Positions 56,233 to 64,000 of a DNA stretch of 64,000 bases are shown in pieces. The translations under genes and the position numbers were made by a program. Source of the stretch: Sulfitobacter donghicola DSW-25 = KCTC 12864 = JCM 14565 (GTDB lineage Bacteria; Pseudomonadota; Alphaproteobacteria; Rhodobacterales; Rhodobacteraceae); contig NZ_JASF01000005.1 in the NCBI RefSeq assembly GCF_000622405.1, positions 2,108,001-2,172,000 on the forward strand. The letters are read 5' to 3'. Every line of letters begins with the position of its first letter. Position 1 is the first letter of the stretch. The notes beneath the pieces were generated by a model, which was given only the letters and a program-made list of their open reading frames with translations, had not been told where the DNA came from and searched no databases.

Positions 56233-57233
56233 AGCCCTTGAAGCCTGAGCCAAGTGCTATCGGGCAGCAGCGGATCGGTTTCGCGCCCTTGCATTGGGTC
56301 ACCCTCGATCAGGTCCAGAACAGTCTCACCCGTGATGTCATAGGCTTTTGCATAGGGGGTTGAGCGCACATCCGAGGCCTCAAACAAGGCAAGCAGGTTC
56401 GCCGTGTCGGGGCGTCTTGTTTTGGCGGTCATTAGATATTCGGCATAACCATCAAGGGCCGTTTCCGAAATCTCGCCAGTGGTGAGGAGGCGGAAGTTTT
56501 CCCAAGGGCCAACCACGTCAAGCAATTGGCCAAGGGGGTCCTGTTCGACCTGTAGGGCGAGTTCGGATAGAATAAATCCAGCGGCCACATCTGGTTCTTC
56601 CCAATCTTCAAAGACCGAGCGATCAAGCACAATCACACCACCAGGAAGGTGGAGGGCAGGGCGACCAAGGCCCGGTACAACGGCCAGCTTTGGGGTTTCC
56701 AAGCGCGCACCAAGGCGGCGCAAGGCGCGCAGCCCATCGGAATCGTTGCACATGGGGCCTGTCACCCGTTGCATCCTGTCGATCAGCGAAACCCCAAGGC
56801 TTTCGCGTTTCACTTGGGGGACAACGCGCAGGGTATTGTCGCGCATGGCACCAGGAAGCCAAAACAACATCACCGCCAAAACCGTCCCGACAGAAAGCGT
56901 GGCGCTAAGCCAGCGCAGACGCCCCGGGCGGGGACGCTTTTTAGCGATTGCTTTTTGGAGCTGTTCGATGGCTTCGATCATCTCGCTTTCGTTTTCGGAG
57001 AGTTCCAATGTTTCGCCCGTATCGCCGTCGGGGTGGAAAATGGCGGGAAGCTGGCCTGCGTTTGCACGCTCGACAGCGGCCAAGGACCAATGGGTGATCG
57101 CCTGATCGTTCATATCAGCGACCATCAGGGTCGCGTTTCCGATCGACACGATGACCTCACGCCGTTGCCCTTCGGGATCGGGCCGCCAGAGGCCTGTGGC
57201 CTCGAGACGATCATATTTGGTAAGCGCGGTCAT
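56220..57233 (-). CDS. Membrane protein with degenerate M48-peptidase-like domain
   Basis: 337 residues. An N-terminal small beta-rich domain (residues 1-60) precedes an acidic helix and one membrane segment (LRWLSATLSVGTVLAVMLFWLP, about residues 105-125). The rest resembles the M48 peptidase core: ALHLPGGVIVLDRSVFEDWEEPDVAAGFILSELALQ, where active M48 enzymes have a HExxH motif. Here it reads SELAL, so the zinc site is lost. Probably a non-catalytic or regulatory protein. Coupled to the SGNH hydrolase. Confidence 0.6.
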   Translation of the reverse strand: MTALTKYDRLEATGLWRPDPEGQRREVIVSIGNATLMVADMNDQAITHWSLAAVERANAGQLPAIFHPDGDTGETLELSENESEMIEAIEQLQKAIAKKRPRPGRLRWLSATLSVGTVLAVMLFWLPGAMRDNTLRVVPQVKRESLGVSLIDRMQRVTGPMCNDSDGLRALRRLGARLETPKLAVVPGLGRPALHLPGGVIVLDRSVFEDWEEPDVAAGFILSELALQVEQDPLGQLLDVVGPWENFRLLTTGEISETALDGYAEYLMTAKTRRPDTANLLALFEASDVRSTPYAKAYDITGETVLDLIEGDPMQGRETDPLLPDSTWLRLQGLCGG

Positions 57234-57291
57234 TGGGTTTGGTGCTCGGTATTGTTATGAATGCACATTAGCATTTGAGAGAGGCAGGGCA

Positions 57292-57771
57292 ATGGCTGGC
57301 AAGAGTGATATGCAGATCAGAAACGCGCAAGAGGCCGATATTCCAGTCATCGCGCAGCTTTGGCATTTGGGATGGCATAGCGCGCATGCCTCTATTGTGG
57401 ATGTTGATCTGGTCCGTCTGCGGGCCCCTGCCGAATTCATGACCCGTACAGCAGCCCATCTAGAGCAGACCTATGTGGCGGTTCTGGGGGGGGAGATTGC
57501 CGGTTTCTTTATGATTGAAGGAAATGAAGTCTATCAATTCTATGTTGACCCCGCCCAACATGGCAGTGGATTTGCGCGGCGGATGATGAAAGAGGCCGAG
57601 GCCCGTGTGCCTGCTTCTCTTGCTTGGCTCGCGTGCAGCGTAGGAAATGACCGTGCTGCCGCGTTTTACGCCAAAAACGGGTGGCGCAATGTTGGCGAAG
57701 AAGAGCTGCAGGTAGAAACCTCGGAGGGGCCACGGCCCGTGCGCATCTGGCGGTTCGAAAAAACGCTCTGA
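57292..57771 (+). CDS. GNAT-family N-acetyltransferase
   Basis: 159 residues from ATG 57292, preceded by GAGAGAGGCAGGG; a longer frame is rejected. The start IRNAQEADIPVIAQLWHLGWHSAHA, the strand VYQFYVDPAQHGSGFARRMMKEAE (acetyl-CoA pyrophosphate loop, here QHGSGFA) and the final NDRAAAFYAKNGWRNVGEEEL match GNAT. Substrate unknown. Ends one base before the convergent acyl-CoA synthetase. Confidence 0.85.
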   Translation: MAGKSDMQIRNAQEADIPVIAQLWHLGWHSAHASIVDVDLVRLRAPAEFMTRTAAHLEQTYVAVLGGEIAGFFMIEGNEVYQFYVDPAQHGSGFARRMMKEAEARVPASLAWLACSVGNDRAAAFYAKNGWRNVGEEELQVETSEGPRPVRIWRFEKTL

Positions 57772-59400
57772 TCAGAGCGTTTCGGCGATTTTACGCAGCT
57801 CGAACTTTTGGATTTTTCCGGTCGAGGTTTTTGGCAGCTCTTGGAACACAACCATTTTGGGGGCTTTGAACCCCGCAAGGGTTTCGCGGGAAAAGGCGAT
57901 GAGGGTTGCCTCGTCCACAACCGCGCCGGGTTTGAGTTCGACAAAGGCGCAGGGCACTTCGCCCCATTTGTCATCGGGTTTGGCGACAACCGCCGCCAAC
58001 ATCACCGCATCATGTCCCATCAGCGTGCCCTCGACCTCGACAGATGAGATGTTTTCGCCCCCCGAGATGATGATATCTTTGGCGCGATCGGCGATCTGGA
58101 TATAGCCGTCATCATGTTGCACGGCGATATCGCCAGAGTGGAAATACCCGCCCTCAAAGGCCTCTTTGGTGGCTTGCGGATTCTTCAGATACCCTTTCAT
58201 GACCGAGTTGCCGCGGATCATGATTTCGCCCTGCGTGGTGCCGTCACGGGGTACGCTTTGCATGGTATCATCCATGACGGTGATATGTTCCATCATCGGA
58301 AAGGCGACCCCTTGGCGGGATTTCTTGGCGGCGCGTTCGGGTTTGTCCAATCCGGCCCAGTCTTCTTCGCGCCAGATGCATTCGGTTACGTGGCCATAGG
58401 TTTCGGTCAGGCCATAAACATGGGTGATGTTAAAGCCCAAGGCTTCGATCTTGCCCAATGTGGCGGGGGCTGGGGGCGCGCCTGCGGTAAAGACTTCGAC
58501 GGATTGATCAAAGGGGCGGCGATCTGTTTCCTCTGCGTTCACCAGCATGTTCAACACGATGGGCGCGCCGCCAAAGTGGGTGACACCTTCGTCTGCGAGG
58601 GCGTCAAAGATCGTCTTTGCCGTGATGTCGCGTGCGCAGACCAGCGTGCCACCGATCAGGGGCATCATCCATGTGTGGTTCCAGCCGTTGCAATGAAACA
58701 GCGGCACAATTTGCATAAACACAGGATGCAGCACCATCCGCCACGAGACCACCGTACCCATCGTCATCAGATAGGCGCCACGGTGGTGGCAGACCACACC
58801 CTTTGGCCGCCCCGTTGTGCCAGAAGTATAGTTGAGCGAGATGCTTTCCCATTCATCTTGGGGGAGGTGCCAGTCAAAGCGCTCATCCCCTTTCAGCAAC
58901 AGGTCTTCGTATGGAGGGTGGCGGCCGGAGGCGGGGAAGCCTGCGGATGCATCGGGGACTTCGATGAGGGTGGGGCCGTCACCGTCCATCTGGGCAATGG
59001 CGGCCTCGGCCAGCTCTAGGAACTGGGTATCGACCAGAACAACCGAAGCGCCGCCATGTTCAAAGATATAGGCAACCGTATCCACATCAAGTCGGGTGTT
59101 GATCGTGTTCAGAACCGCGCCACAGGCGGGAACGCCGAAATGCGCTTCGGCCTGTGCTGGAATGTTGGGTAAAATGGTTGAAACCACATCGCCGCTTTGG
59201 ACCCCCATTTCGGCCAAGGCCGAGGCAAGGCGGGTGCAACGCGCATAGTATTGCGCATAGGTGACCCGATGTGTGCCGTAGACAACAGCCGCTCGATTGG
59301 CAAAAACATCAGCCGCGCGTCTGATATGCGACAAAGGGCTAAGGGGCGTGTAATTGGCGGCGCATTTGTCCAACCCTGTTTCATCTTTCATCCAGCCCAT
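57772..59400 (-). CDS. Acyl-CoA synthetase (AMP-forming, fatty-acid type)
   Basis: 542 residues from ATG 59400, preceded by AGGGAGGG; an in-frame start 59 codons earlier is rejected. Landmarks are SLNYTSGTTGRPKGVVCHHRGAYLMTMG, HVYGLTETYGHVTECIW, GEIMIRGNSVMKGYLKNP, YFHSGDIAVQHDDGYIQIADRAKDIIISGGENISSVEVEG and the catalytic Lys in KTSTGKIQKFELR. It activates a medium- or aromatic-chain acid, possibly methylmercaptopropionate as in related roseobacter enzymes; the substrate is not determined. Confidence 0.9.
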   Translation of the reverse strand: MGWMKDETGLDKCAANYTPLSPLSHIRRAADVFANRAAVVYGTHRVTYAQYYARCTRLASALAEMGVQSGDVVSTILPNIPAQAEAHFGVPACGAVLNTINTRLDVDTVAYIFEHGGASVVLVDTQFLELAEAAIAQMDGDGPTLIEVPDASAGFPASGRHPPYEDLLLKGDERFDWHLPQDEWESISLNYTSGTTGRPKGVVCHHRGAYLMTMGTVVSWRMVLHPVFMQIVPLFHCNGWNHTWMMPLIGGTLVCARDITAKTIFDALADEGVTHFGGAPIVLNMLVNAEETDRRPFDQSVEVFTAGAPPAPATLGKIEALGFNITHVYGLTETYGHVTECIWREEDWAGLDKPERAAKKSRQGVAFPMMEHITVMDDTMQSVPRDGTTQGEIMIRGNSVMKGYLKNPQATKEAFEGGYFHSGDIAVQHDDGYIQIADRAKDIIISGGENISSVEVEGTLMGHDAVMLAAVVAKPDDKWGEVPCAFVELKPGAVVDEATLIAFSRETLAGFKAPKMVVFQELPKTSTGKIQKFELRKIAETL

Positions 59401-59503
59401 CTGTAGCCCTCCCTGACAACGATATTGCGCAAACGTCAAACCACGATATGCAGGGGGGAGGGATTTGCAATCATCAAGATTGAAATCGGGCAAGGGAAAT
59501 TGA

Positions 59504-60445
59504 ATGAACGATACACCGCTCAGACCTGGTATGGCCGCTGTTTCCATTTTGGCGGGCATGTTTGCGTTGGGGATCACCGATAACTTTGTCCCCTATATTT
59601 CCGAAACAGGGTCCCTGTGGCAGTTCCATATGGTGCGCGGTGTGATGGCGGTTGCTTTGCTGGTGGTTGTGGCTGGGGTGGGTGTTGGCGTTATTCGCCC
59701 GATCAGTTGGGCTGCGGTTTTGGGGCGCAGCCTGTTTCCGGCAAGTGCGATGCTGATTTATTTCGGGTGTCTGTCCGTGCTGCCGATTGGTGTGGTTGTG
59801 GCGGGGTTGTTTACTGCGCCGCTGTTTGTGTTGTTGATGTCTGTTTTGTTTTTGGGTGAGCGCGTGGGCGTTGTGCGCCTTTTCGCGGTTCTCATTGGCT
59901 TTGTTGGGGCGATGTTGGTGATCCAGCCTGATCCAAAGGCGTTGGACCCTGTTGCGTTCTTACCCGTTTTTGCGGGTTTCCTCTATGCGATCGGGGCTTT
60001 GGCAACGCGCAGGTGGTGCGCAGATGAGGGGGCGGTTGCCCTGTCTGCGGGGTTCTTTGGAATGCTGGCGATCTTTGGGGCGATTGGGCTGATGATTGTC
60101 CCTGCTGGCGGGCCGGTAGGGTTTGACGGGTTTGTGCAGCGCGGTTGGGTGCCATTGACGGCCGAGATGTGGTTCTGGATCGCGGTGCAGGCGGTTGGCT
60201 CTATCATTGGCATTGGGCTGATTTTTCGCGGGTATCTTTTGGGCGAGGCGGGTTTTGTCGCCGTGTTTGAATACTCTCTTTTGGTTTTTGCCAGTTTTTG
60301 GGCATGGTTCTTATGGGGGCAGACCGTTGGAGGGCTTGCGTTGGCTGGTATGGGTTTGATTGCCGTTTCTGGCACTGTCATTTCACTGCGCACAGAAGAA
60401 GCCATTTCTGTTCGGGCGGTCAAAGTTCCAGAGGAGGAAACATGA
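59504..60445 (+). CDS. EamA/DMT-family transporter
   Basis: 313 residues with about ten membrane helices. The first repeat contains FVPYISETGSLWQFHMVRGVMAVALLVVVAG and the second GAMLVIQPDPKALDPVAFLPVFAGFLYAIGALATRRWC. The final helix ends with charged residues. Its stop overlaps the sulfotransferase start as ATGA, so the two are coupled, which may mean an exporter for a related product. Confidence 0.88.
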   Translation: MNDTPLRPGMAAVSILAGMFALGITDNFVPYISETGSLWQFHMVRGVMAVALLVVVAGVGVGVIRPISWAAVLGRSLFPASAMLIYFGCLSVLPIGVVVAGLFTAPLFVLLMSVLFLGERVGVVRLFAVLIGFVGAMLVIQPDPKALDPVAFLPVFAGFLYAIGALATRRWCADEGAVALSAGFFGMLAIFGAIGLMIVPAGGPVGFDGFVQRGWVPLTAEMWFWIAVQAVGSIIGIGLIFRGYLLGEAGFVAVFEYSLLVFASFWAWFLWGQTVGGLALAGMGLIAVSGTVISLRTEEAISVRAVKVPEEET

Positions 60446-61086
60446 TCCTGTCGCGGGGGCGCAAATATCTATTCATCCATGCCCCAAAGACGGGGGGGAC
60501 CTCGATGGCTTTGGCCCTAGAGGCGCGCGCGATGAAAGACGATATAATGTTGGGCGACACGCCAAAGGCTAGCAAGAGGCGCAAAAGGCTGGACGGGGTG
60601 CAGGCGGCTGGTCGGTTGTGGAAACATTCGACGCTAGCGGATTTAGGCGGTGTTGTTGCGGATGACGAGCTGGCAGGCTTGTTCATCTTTACGCTGGTTC
60701 GAAACCCGTGGGATCGCATGGTGAGTTATTATCATTGGCTGCGCGCGCAGAGCTTTGACAATGATGCGGTGACTTTGGCCAAGGAACTGGATTTTGAATC
60801 CTTTGTCATGCGCCCCGAAATCGCCGAGAGCTTTGCCCAGTCGCCCGCCGTATCCTATATGCGCGACAGGCAGGGGCGTGACCGAGCCGATCTTTATATT
60901 CGTCTGGAGCATCTGGCCAAAGACATCCAACCTTTGCAGGCGCATTTGGGTTTCACGTTGCAGGTACCCCATGTGAACGCCAGCACGCGGGCACGCGATT
61001 ACCGTTCACATTATACGGATCGAAGCCGAGAGCAGGTCGCGATCAGCTGTGCCGAAGATATCGCCCGATTTGGTTATGTTTACTAA
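60442..61086 (+). CDS. Sulfotransferase-family protein (Gal-3-O/type 2 fold)
   Basis: 214 residues from ATG 60442, preceded by GAGGAGG and overlapping the EamA stop. The PAPS 5'-phosphosulfate loop is visible in KYLFIHAPKTGGTSMALALE near residues 8-27, and FTLVRNPWDRMVSYYHW near residue 90 is the 3'-phosphate binding region. It likely moves sulfate from PAPS to a sugar or other acceptor; the acceptor is unknown. PAPS would come from the enzyme encoded at 16530. Confidence 0.85.
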   Translation: MILSRGRKYLFIHAPKTGGTSMALALEARAMKDDIMLGDTPKASKRRKRLDGVQAAGRLWKHSTLADLGGVVADDELAGLFIFTLVRNPWDRMVSYYHWLRAQSFDNDAVTLAKELDFESFVMRPEIAESFAQSPAVSYMRDRQGRDRADLYIRLEHLAKDIQPLQAHLGFTLQVPHVNASTRARDYRSHYTDRSREQVAISCAEDIARFGYVY

Positions 61087-61224
61087 TTCTTAAAAGAATC
61101 ATGCTGATTCCCCCATTGGTCGTGAAATTTGGCGTTTTGTCGGATTCTTCGCAGCCTAACGGCGAATTTTGTTTACGATTTCAACTAAATCTTAAGGGGT
61201 TTGCAGGAATTGTCTTCGGAACAG

Positions 61225-62019
61225 ATGGTAATGCCTCAAATCGGTCTCAATCATGTCCAGCCTCCGCCCTTTGAAACAGTGAAATTGTTCTCATCAACAA
61301 AACGCGGCACGAAAAAATTCGGTCGCAGACTTAGGGGAATGGAAACGATGTTTGGATTTGGTTTCAAAACGACAAAGCCGGCGCACCGCACTGTAGAGAT
61401 GACAGGCGCCTATGACGGTGGCATCGCCACGCTAAGCCACGGCCTGATGGCGGGCACACGGGTGGCAAGCAACCTTGGCTGGCGTGCGATTGATGCACTG
61501 GCTGTTGGTGACAAGGTTTTGACCTTTGATCACGGCATGCAGGAAATCACGGAAATTCGCCGCGCTCATATGTGGTTGGACGCCCCTGAAACCGCTGATG
61601 CGATGTGGCCGGTTGTTGTGCCTGTTGGCGCGCTGGGCAACCGCGAAGAACTGGTTTTGCTTCCTGAACAGGGCGTAATGGTTGAAAGCGATGCAGCCCA
61701 AGATTTGCACGGCGATCCTTTTGCGATCCTGACTGCCCATAACCTAGTTGGTTACCGCGGTATTTCCCGCCGCCAGCCGATGCAGCGTGTTGAGCTGATC
61801 GCCGTTTATTTTGCATCTGACGAAGTAATCTATGCCGAAGGTGGCGCGTTGATCCACTGCCCAAGCGATCTGTCTACTTTGGACAAGTTTTTGGATGCAG
61901 GTCAGCAGACCTATACCGTTCTGACAGGCGAAAATGCCGAAGAGTTGGCTTATATGATGTGCCTTGATGATCAGGTGATGATGGACGGCACAGGGTTTTA
62001 CCAGCAGGCCGCCCACTAA
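61225..62019 (+). CDS. Second Hint-domain protein, degenerate
   Basis: 264 residues if started at ATG 61225; other starts are TTG 61201, or ATG 61339 or 61348, the last with AGGGGA upstream. The Hint core runs from about residue 68: SHGLMAGTRVASNLGWRAIDALAVGDKVLTFDHGMQEITEIRRAHMW, ELVLLPEQGVMVES and RVELIAVYFASDEVIYAEGGALIHC. As in the Hint protein at 20941, the first position lacks Cys (LMAGTRV). Ends with a terminator. Confidence 0.72.
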   Translation: MVMPQIGLNHVQPPPFETVKLFSSTKRGTKKFGRRLRGMETMFGFGFKTTKPAHRTVEMTGAYDGGIATLSHGLMAGTRVASNLGWRAIDALAVGDKVLTFDHGMQEITEIRRAHMWLDAPETADAMWPVVVPVGALGNREELVLLPEQGVMVESDAAQDLHGDPFAILTAHNLVGYRGISRRQPMQRVELIAVYFASDEVIYAEGGALIHCPSDLSTLDKFLDAGQQTYTVLTGENAEELAYMMCLDDQVMMDGTGFYQQAAH

Positions 62020-62055
62020 ATACCGCCAAGAATTCAAAACCATTCCCCGTGGTTT

Positions 62056-62084
62056 AAGGGGCCGCTTTGGCGGCTCCTTTTTTG
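62056..62084 (+). terminator. Terminator of the second Hint gene
   Basis: Ten-base stem AAGGGGCCGC / GCGGCTCCTT (one wobble), loop TTTG, with a T-run ending TTTTTTGTTTT, 36 bases after the stop. Confidence 0.85.
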
Positions 62085-62224
62085 TTTTCAGGGTGTTATC
62101 TGCCCTTTAGGGTTTGCGGGTGGTTTGCTGAGCGGCTGGTTCAGGGCCATCTTGCCTTTCGATGGCTTCGCAGCAAATATCTGTACGACAACCTATCATC
62201 GACGAACATAATCTGGATATTACC

Positions 62225-62842
62225 ATGATCGACTGGCTCATCTTTATCCCTGCCTGCTTTGCGCTAAACCTCGCATTTGGTCCAAACAATTTGTTGGCTA
62301 TGACGCATGGGGCGAAATCAGGTGTGGGTTTTGCCCAAACAGCGGCCCTTGGCCGGCTTCTTGTTTTCATACCTATGATTGCGCTTAGCGCCTTGGGCTT
62401 GGGTGTTATTCTAACGACCTCGGCTTTTGTGTTTAGCCTCGTGAAATTTATTGGCGCGGCCTATCTTATCTGGCTGGGAATTTCGATTTGGCGCAGCGCA
62501 AAGACGGTGGAAGCGGGGGGCTTTCAGTCTTCACCTGTGCCGCTGAGACGGGCAATCAAATCCGAGGCGCTTGTTGCTGTTAGCAATCCAAAGGCGATCC
62601 TGATTTTTGCAGCTTTCTTTCCTCAATTCGTGGCTGTTGAAGCCTACTGGCAAAGCTATGTCTTGCTGGGGGCTGCGTTTCTGCTGATGGAAGCCATTGC
62701 AATCTGTGCCTATGCCACTTTCGGAAAACTGGCCTCTTCTTTTGCTGCGGATCGGCTGACAGTCCTTCAAAGGGTTTCTGGGGCCACGATGTTTCTGTTC
62801 GGCGTATTGCTATTGCTCAGCCCACACCCAACGCGGTCATAA
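62225..62842 (+). CDS. LysE/RhtB-family amino-acid exporter
   Basis: 205 residues from ATG 62225; an earlier in-frame start is polar and rejected. FALNLAFGPNNLLAMTHGAKSG is the LysE signature, followed by six predicted helices, with SNPKAILIFAAFFPQFV in the middle. It probably exports amino acids or homoserine lactones; the substrate is unknown. The ribosome binding site is weak. Confidence 0.85.
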   Translation: MIDWLIFIPACFALNLAFGPNNLLAMTHGAKSGVGFAQTAALGRLLVFIPMIALSALGLGVILTTSAFVFSLVKFIGAAYLIWLGISIWRSAKTVEAGGFQSSPVPLRRAIKSEALVAVSNPKAILIFAAFFPQFVAVEAYWQSYVLLGAAFLLMEAIAICAYATFGKLASSFAADRLTVLQRVSGATMFLFGVLLLLSPHPTRS

Positions 62843-62844
62843 AA

Positions 62845-62868
62845 AAGGGGCGCAAAATTGCGCCCCTT
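62845..62868. terminator. Bidirectional terminator after LysE gene and fadB-like gene
   Basis: Eleven-base arms AAGGGGCGCAA / TTGCGCCCCTT. The minus strand has TTTTTT after the hairpin; the plus strand ends TTGATTTG. The flanking genes are convergent. Confidence 0.88.
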
Positions 62869-62890
62869 GATTTGTTTATGTGCAAGCGCC

Positions 62891-64000
62891 TTAGGCGGCG
62901 TTTGAGGCCTGTCCGCCAAAGCGGCCATAGAAGGTTTGGTTCTTCTGCGCCATTTCGCGCAGCAGGTCAGGGCATTTGAAACGCTCGCCAAATTGTGCCT
63001 CTAGCTGGTCGCAACGTTCGGCAGCGTATGGTGTGCCGATCATGTCGAGCCATGACAGAGGGCCACCAGACCAAGGCGCAAAGCCCCAGCCAAGGATCGC
63101 GCCAACATCGCCTTCGCGGATGTCCATCAGAACGCCTTCTTCCAGCGCACGCACCGCTTCGAGAACCTGAACAAACATCAAACGGTCCTGCACGTCTTGC
63201 AGCTCGGGCTGGACTTCGGCCAGCGGGTATTTGTCCTGCATGCCTTTCCAGTATCCCAAACGTTTGCCTTTTTCGTCATAGTCGAAATAACCCGCTTTGG
63301 ATTTGCGGCCCAAGCGGCCTTGCTCTTCGAGCCAGACGATCAGATCGTCGGCCTCAGACGCGGGATATGCGTTGCCCAACGCGGCCTTGGTGGCGCGCAT
63401 GATTTTGGTCGCCAGATCGACAGAGGTTTCATCACCCAGCTGAACAGGACCAACAGGGAAGCCAAGCATTTGCGCGGCTTGGTCGATGTACCAAGGGGCG
63501 ATACCTTCGGTGATCATGCGGTTTGCTTCATTGCCGTATGGGATGATGCAGCGGTTCGCATAGAAGAAGCGCGCATCGTTGACCACGATCGGTGTTTTGC
63601 GGATTTGGCGCACATAATCGAGCGCCTTTGCCACTGCGCGGTCACCTGTGTTGGCGCCTTTGATGATCTCAACCAGCGCCATCCGTTCAACGGGGCTAAA
63701 GAAGTGGATGCCGATGAATTGCTCATCACGCGAAGAGGCTTTGGCCAGTTCGGTGATCGGCAGGGTCGAGGTGTTGGAGGCAAAGATGCAATCCTCGGGG
63801 ATTACGGCTTCGACCTTCTTGGTCATCTCGGCCTTTACGGTTGTGTCCTCGAACACGGCTTCGATGATCAGATCGCAACCTTTGAGCGCGTCCAGATCAG
63901 GGGTGGCAGTGATGAGGGACAGCAACGCCTCTTTCTTTTCCGGTGTCGCTTTTTTGCGGGCGATGCCTTTGTCCATGAAGGCCTCGGAATAGGCTTTGCC
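62891..64000 (-). CDS. fadB: 3-Hydroxyacyl-CoA dehydrogenase of fatty acid oxidation (5' part missing)
   Basis: The frame enters at the right window edge and reads 369 residues to the stop at 62891; the N-terminal part, probably the enoyl-CoA hydratase half and the start of the NAD domain, lies outside. The visible part includes ASNTSTLPITELAKASSRDEQFIGIHFFSPVERMALVEIIKG and FYANRCIIPYGNEANRMITEG, then two C-terminal 3HCDH domains. It matches FadB/FadJ-type multifunctional proteins of beta-oxidation; which one cannot be decided here. Confidence 0.92.
   Translation of the reverse strand, partial: GKAYSEAFMDKGIARKKATPEKKEALLSLITATPDLDALKGCDLIIEAVFEDTTVKAEMTKKVEAVIPEDCIFASNTSTLPITELAKASSRDEQFIGIHFFSPVERMALVEIIKGANTGDRAVAKALDYVRQIRKTPIVVNDARFFYANRCIIPYGNEANRMITEGIAPWYIDQAAQMLGFPVGPVQLGDETSVDLATKIMRATKAALGNAYPASEADDLIVWLEEQGRLGRKSKAGYFDYDEKGKRLGYWKGMQDKYPLAEVQPELQDVQDRLMFVQVLEAVRALEEGVLMDIREGDVGAILGWGFAPWSGGPLSWLDMIGTPYAAERCDQLEAQFGERFKCPDLLREMAQKNQTFYGRFGGQASNAA

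Overview
The window looks like an ordinary chromosomal segment from an alphaproteobacterium of the family Rhodobacteraceae, probably the marine Roseobacter group. This rests on gene content: an Hsp20-DUF1150 pair, DUF2161 and TIGR01459 proteins, Mn-type pyrophosphatase, a thymidine phosphorylase operon, degenerate Hint-domain proteins, a MidA-type methyltransferase with lgt and pgeF, and a perfect FNR-type site. No rRNA, tRNA, CRISPR array or prophage was seen. The only mobile element is one complete IS3-family copy.

Layout. 1-5133 (mostly minus strand): threonine aldolase (cut by the window edge), a Cys-cluster protein, ribF, a MaoC hydratase, a HAD phosphatase, Mn-pyrophosphatase and a YjbR protein. 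5187-8042: a DUF2161 protein, then groES-groEL behind a CIRCE operator. 8258-15100: EamA transporter, lipase, orphan phnM, purEK, YdcH, a heat-shock Hsp20-DUF1150 unit with an RpoH-type promoter, and an iron alcohol dehydrogenase. 15182-18605: a sulfur block with two YeeE/YedE proteins behind an FNR box, and an ATP sulfurylase-APS kinase that carries an N-terminal MarR-like DNA-binding domain and has two matching palindromes immediately upstream. 18743-25498: rpiB, trxB and a divergent Lrp regulator, a Hint protein, a tiny basic protein, lgt-midA-pgeF and ubiK. 25812-32846: YbjN, proC, csaA, a 2-hydroxyacid dehydrogenase, tdk, a CII-like protein coupled to arsH, a KAS III-like synthase, an orphan BrnA and a HEPN-like gene.

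32899-43099: carB, a gene-poor gap, trmL, a hydrolase, a cupin, a SET-domain protein coupled to an unknown two-helix membrane protein, glyA and nadK. 43304-44532: the insertion sequence with 4-bp target duplication. 44556-50119: a DUF1801-like protein, propionyl-CoA synthetase, a lipoprotein and malic enzyme. 50298-53839: the cdd-deoA-deoB-upp pyrimidine nucleoside salvage operon. 54031-64000: a SPOR protein, an SGNH hydrolase with a degenerate M48-like membrane protein, GNAT, an acyl-CoA synthetase, an EamA-sulfotransferase pair, a second Hint protein, a LysE exporter and the C-terminal part of a 3-hydroxyacyl-CoA dehydrogenase.

The most unusual item is the regulator-enzyme fusion at 16530-18605. 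A DNA-binding domain, two phased operator-like palindromes and the PAPS-forming enzyme together suggest a self-regulating sulfate activation unit. An internal start with its own ribosome binding site could also release the bare enzyme. All function calls come from reading the sequence; no database search was run.
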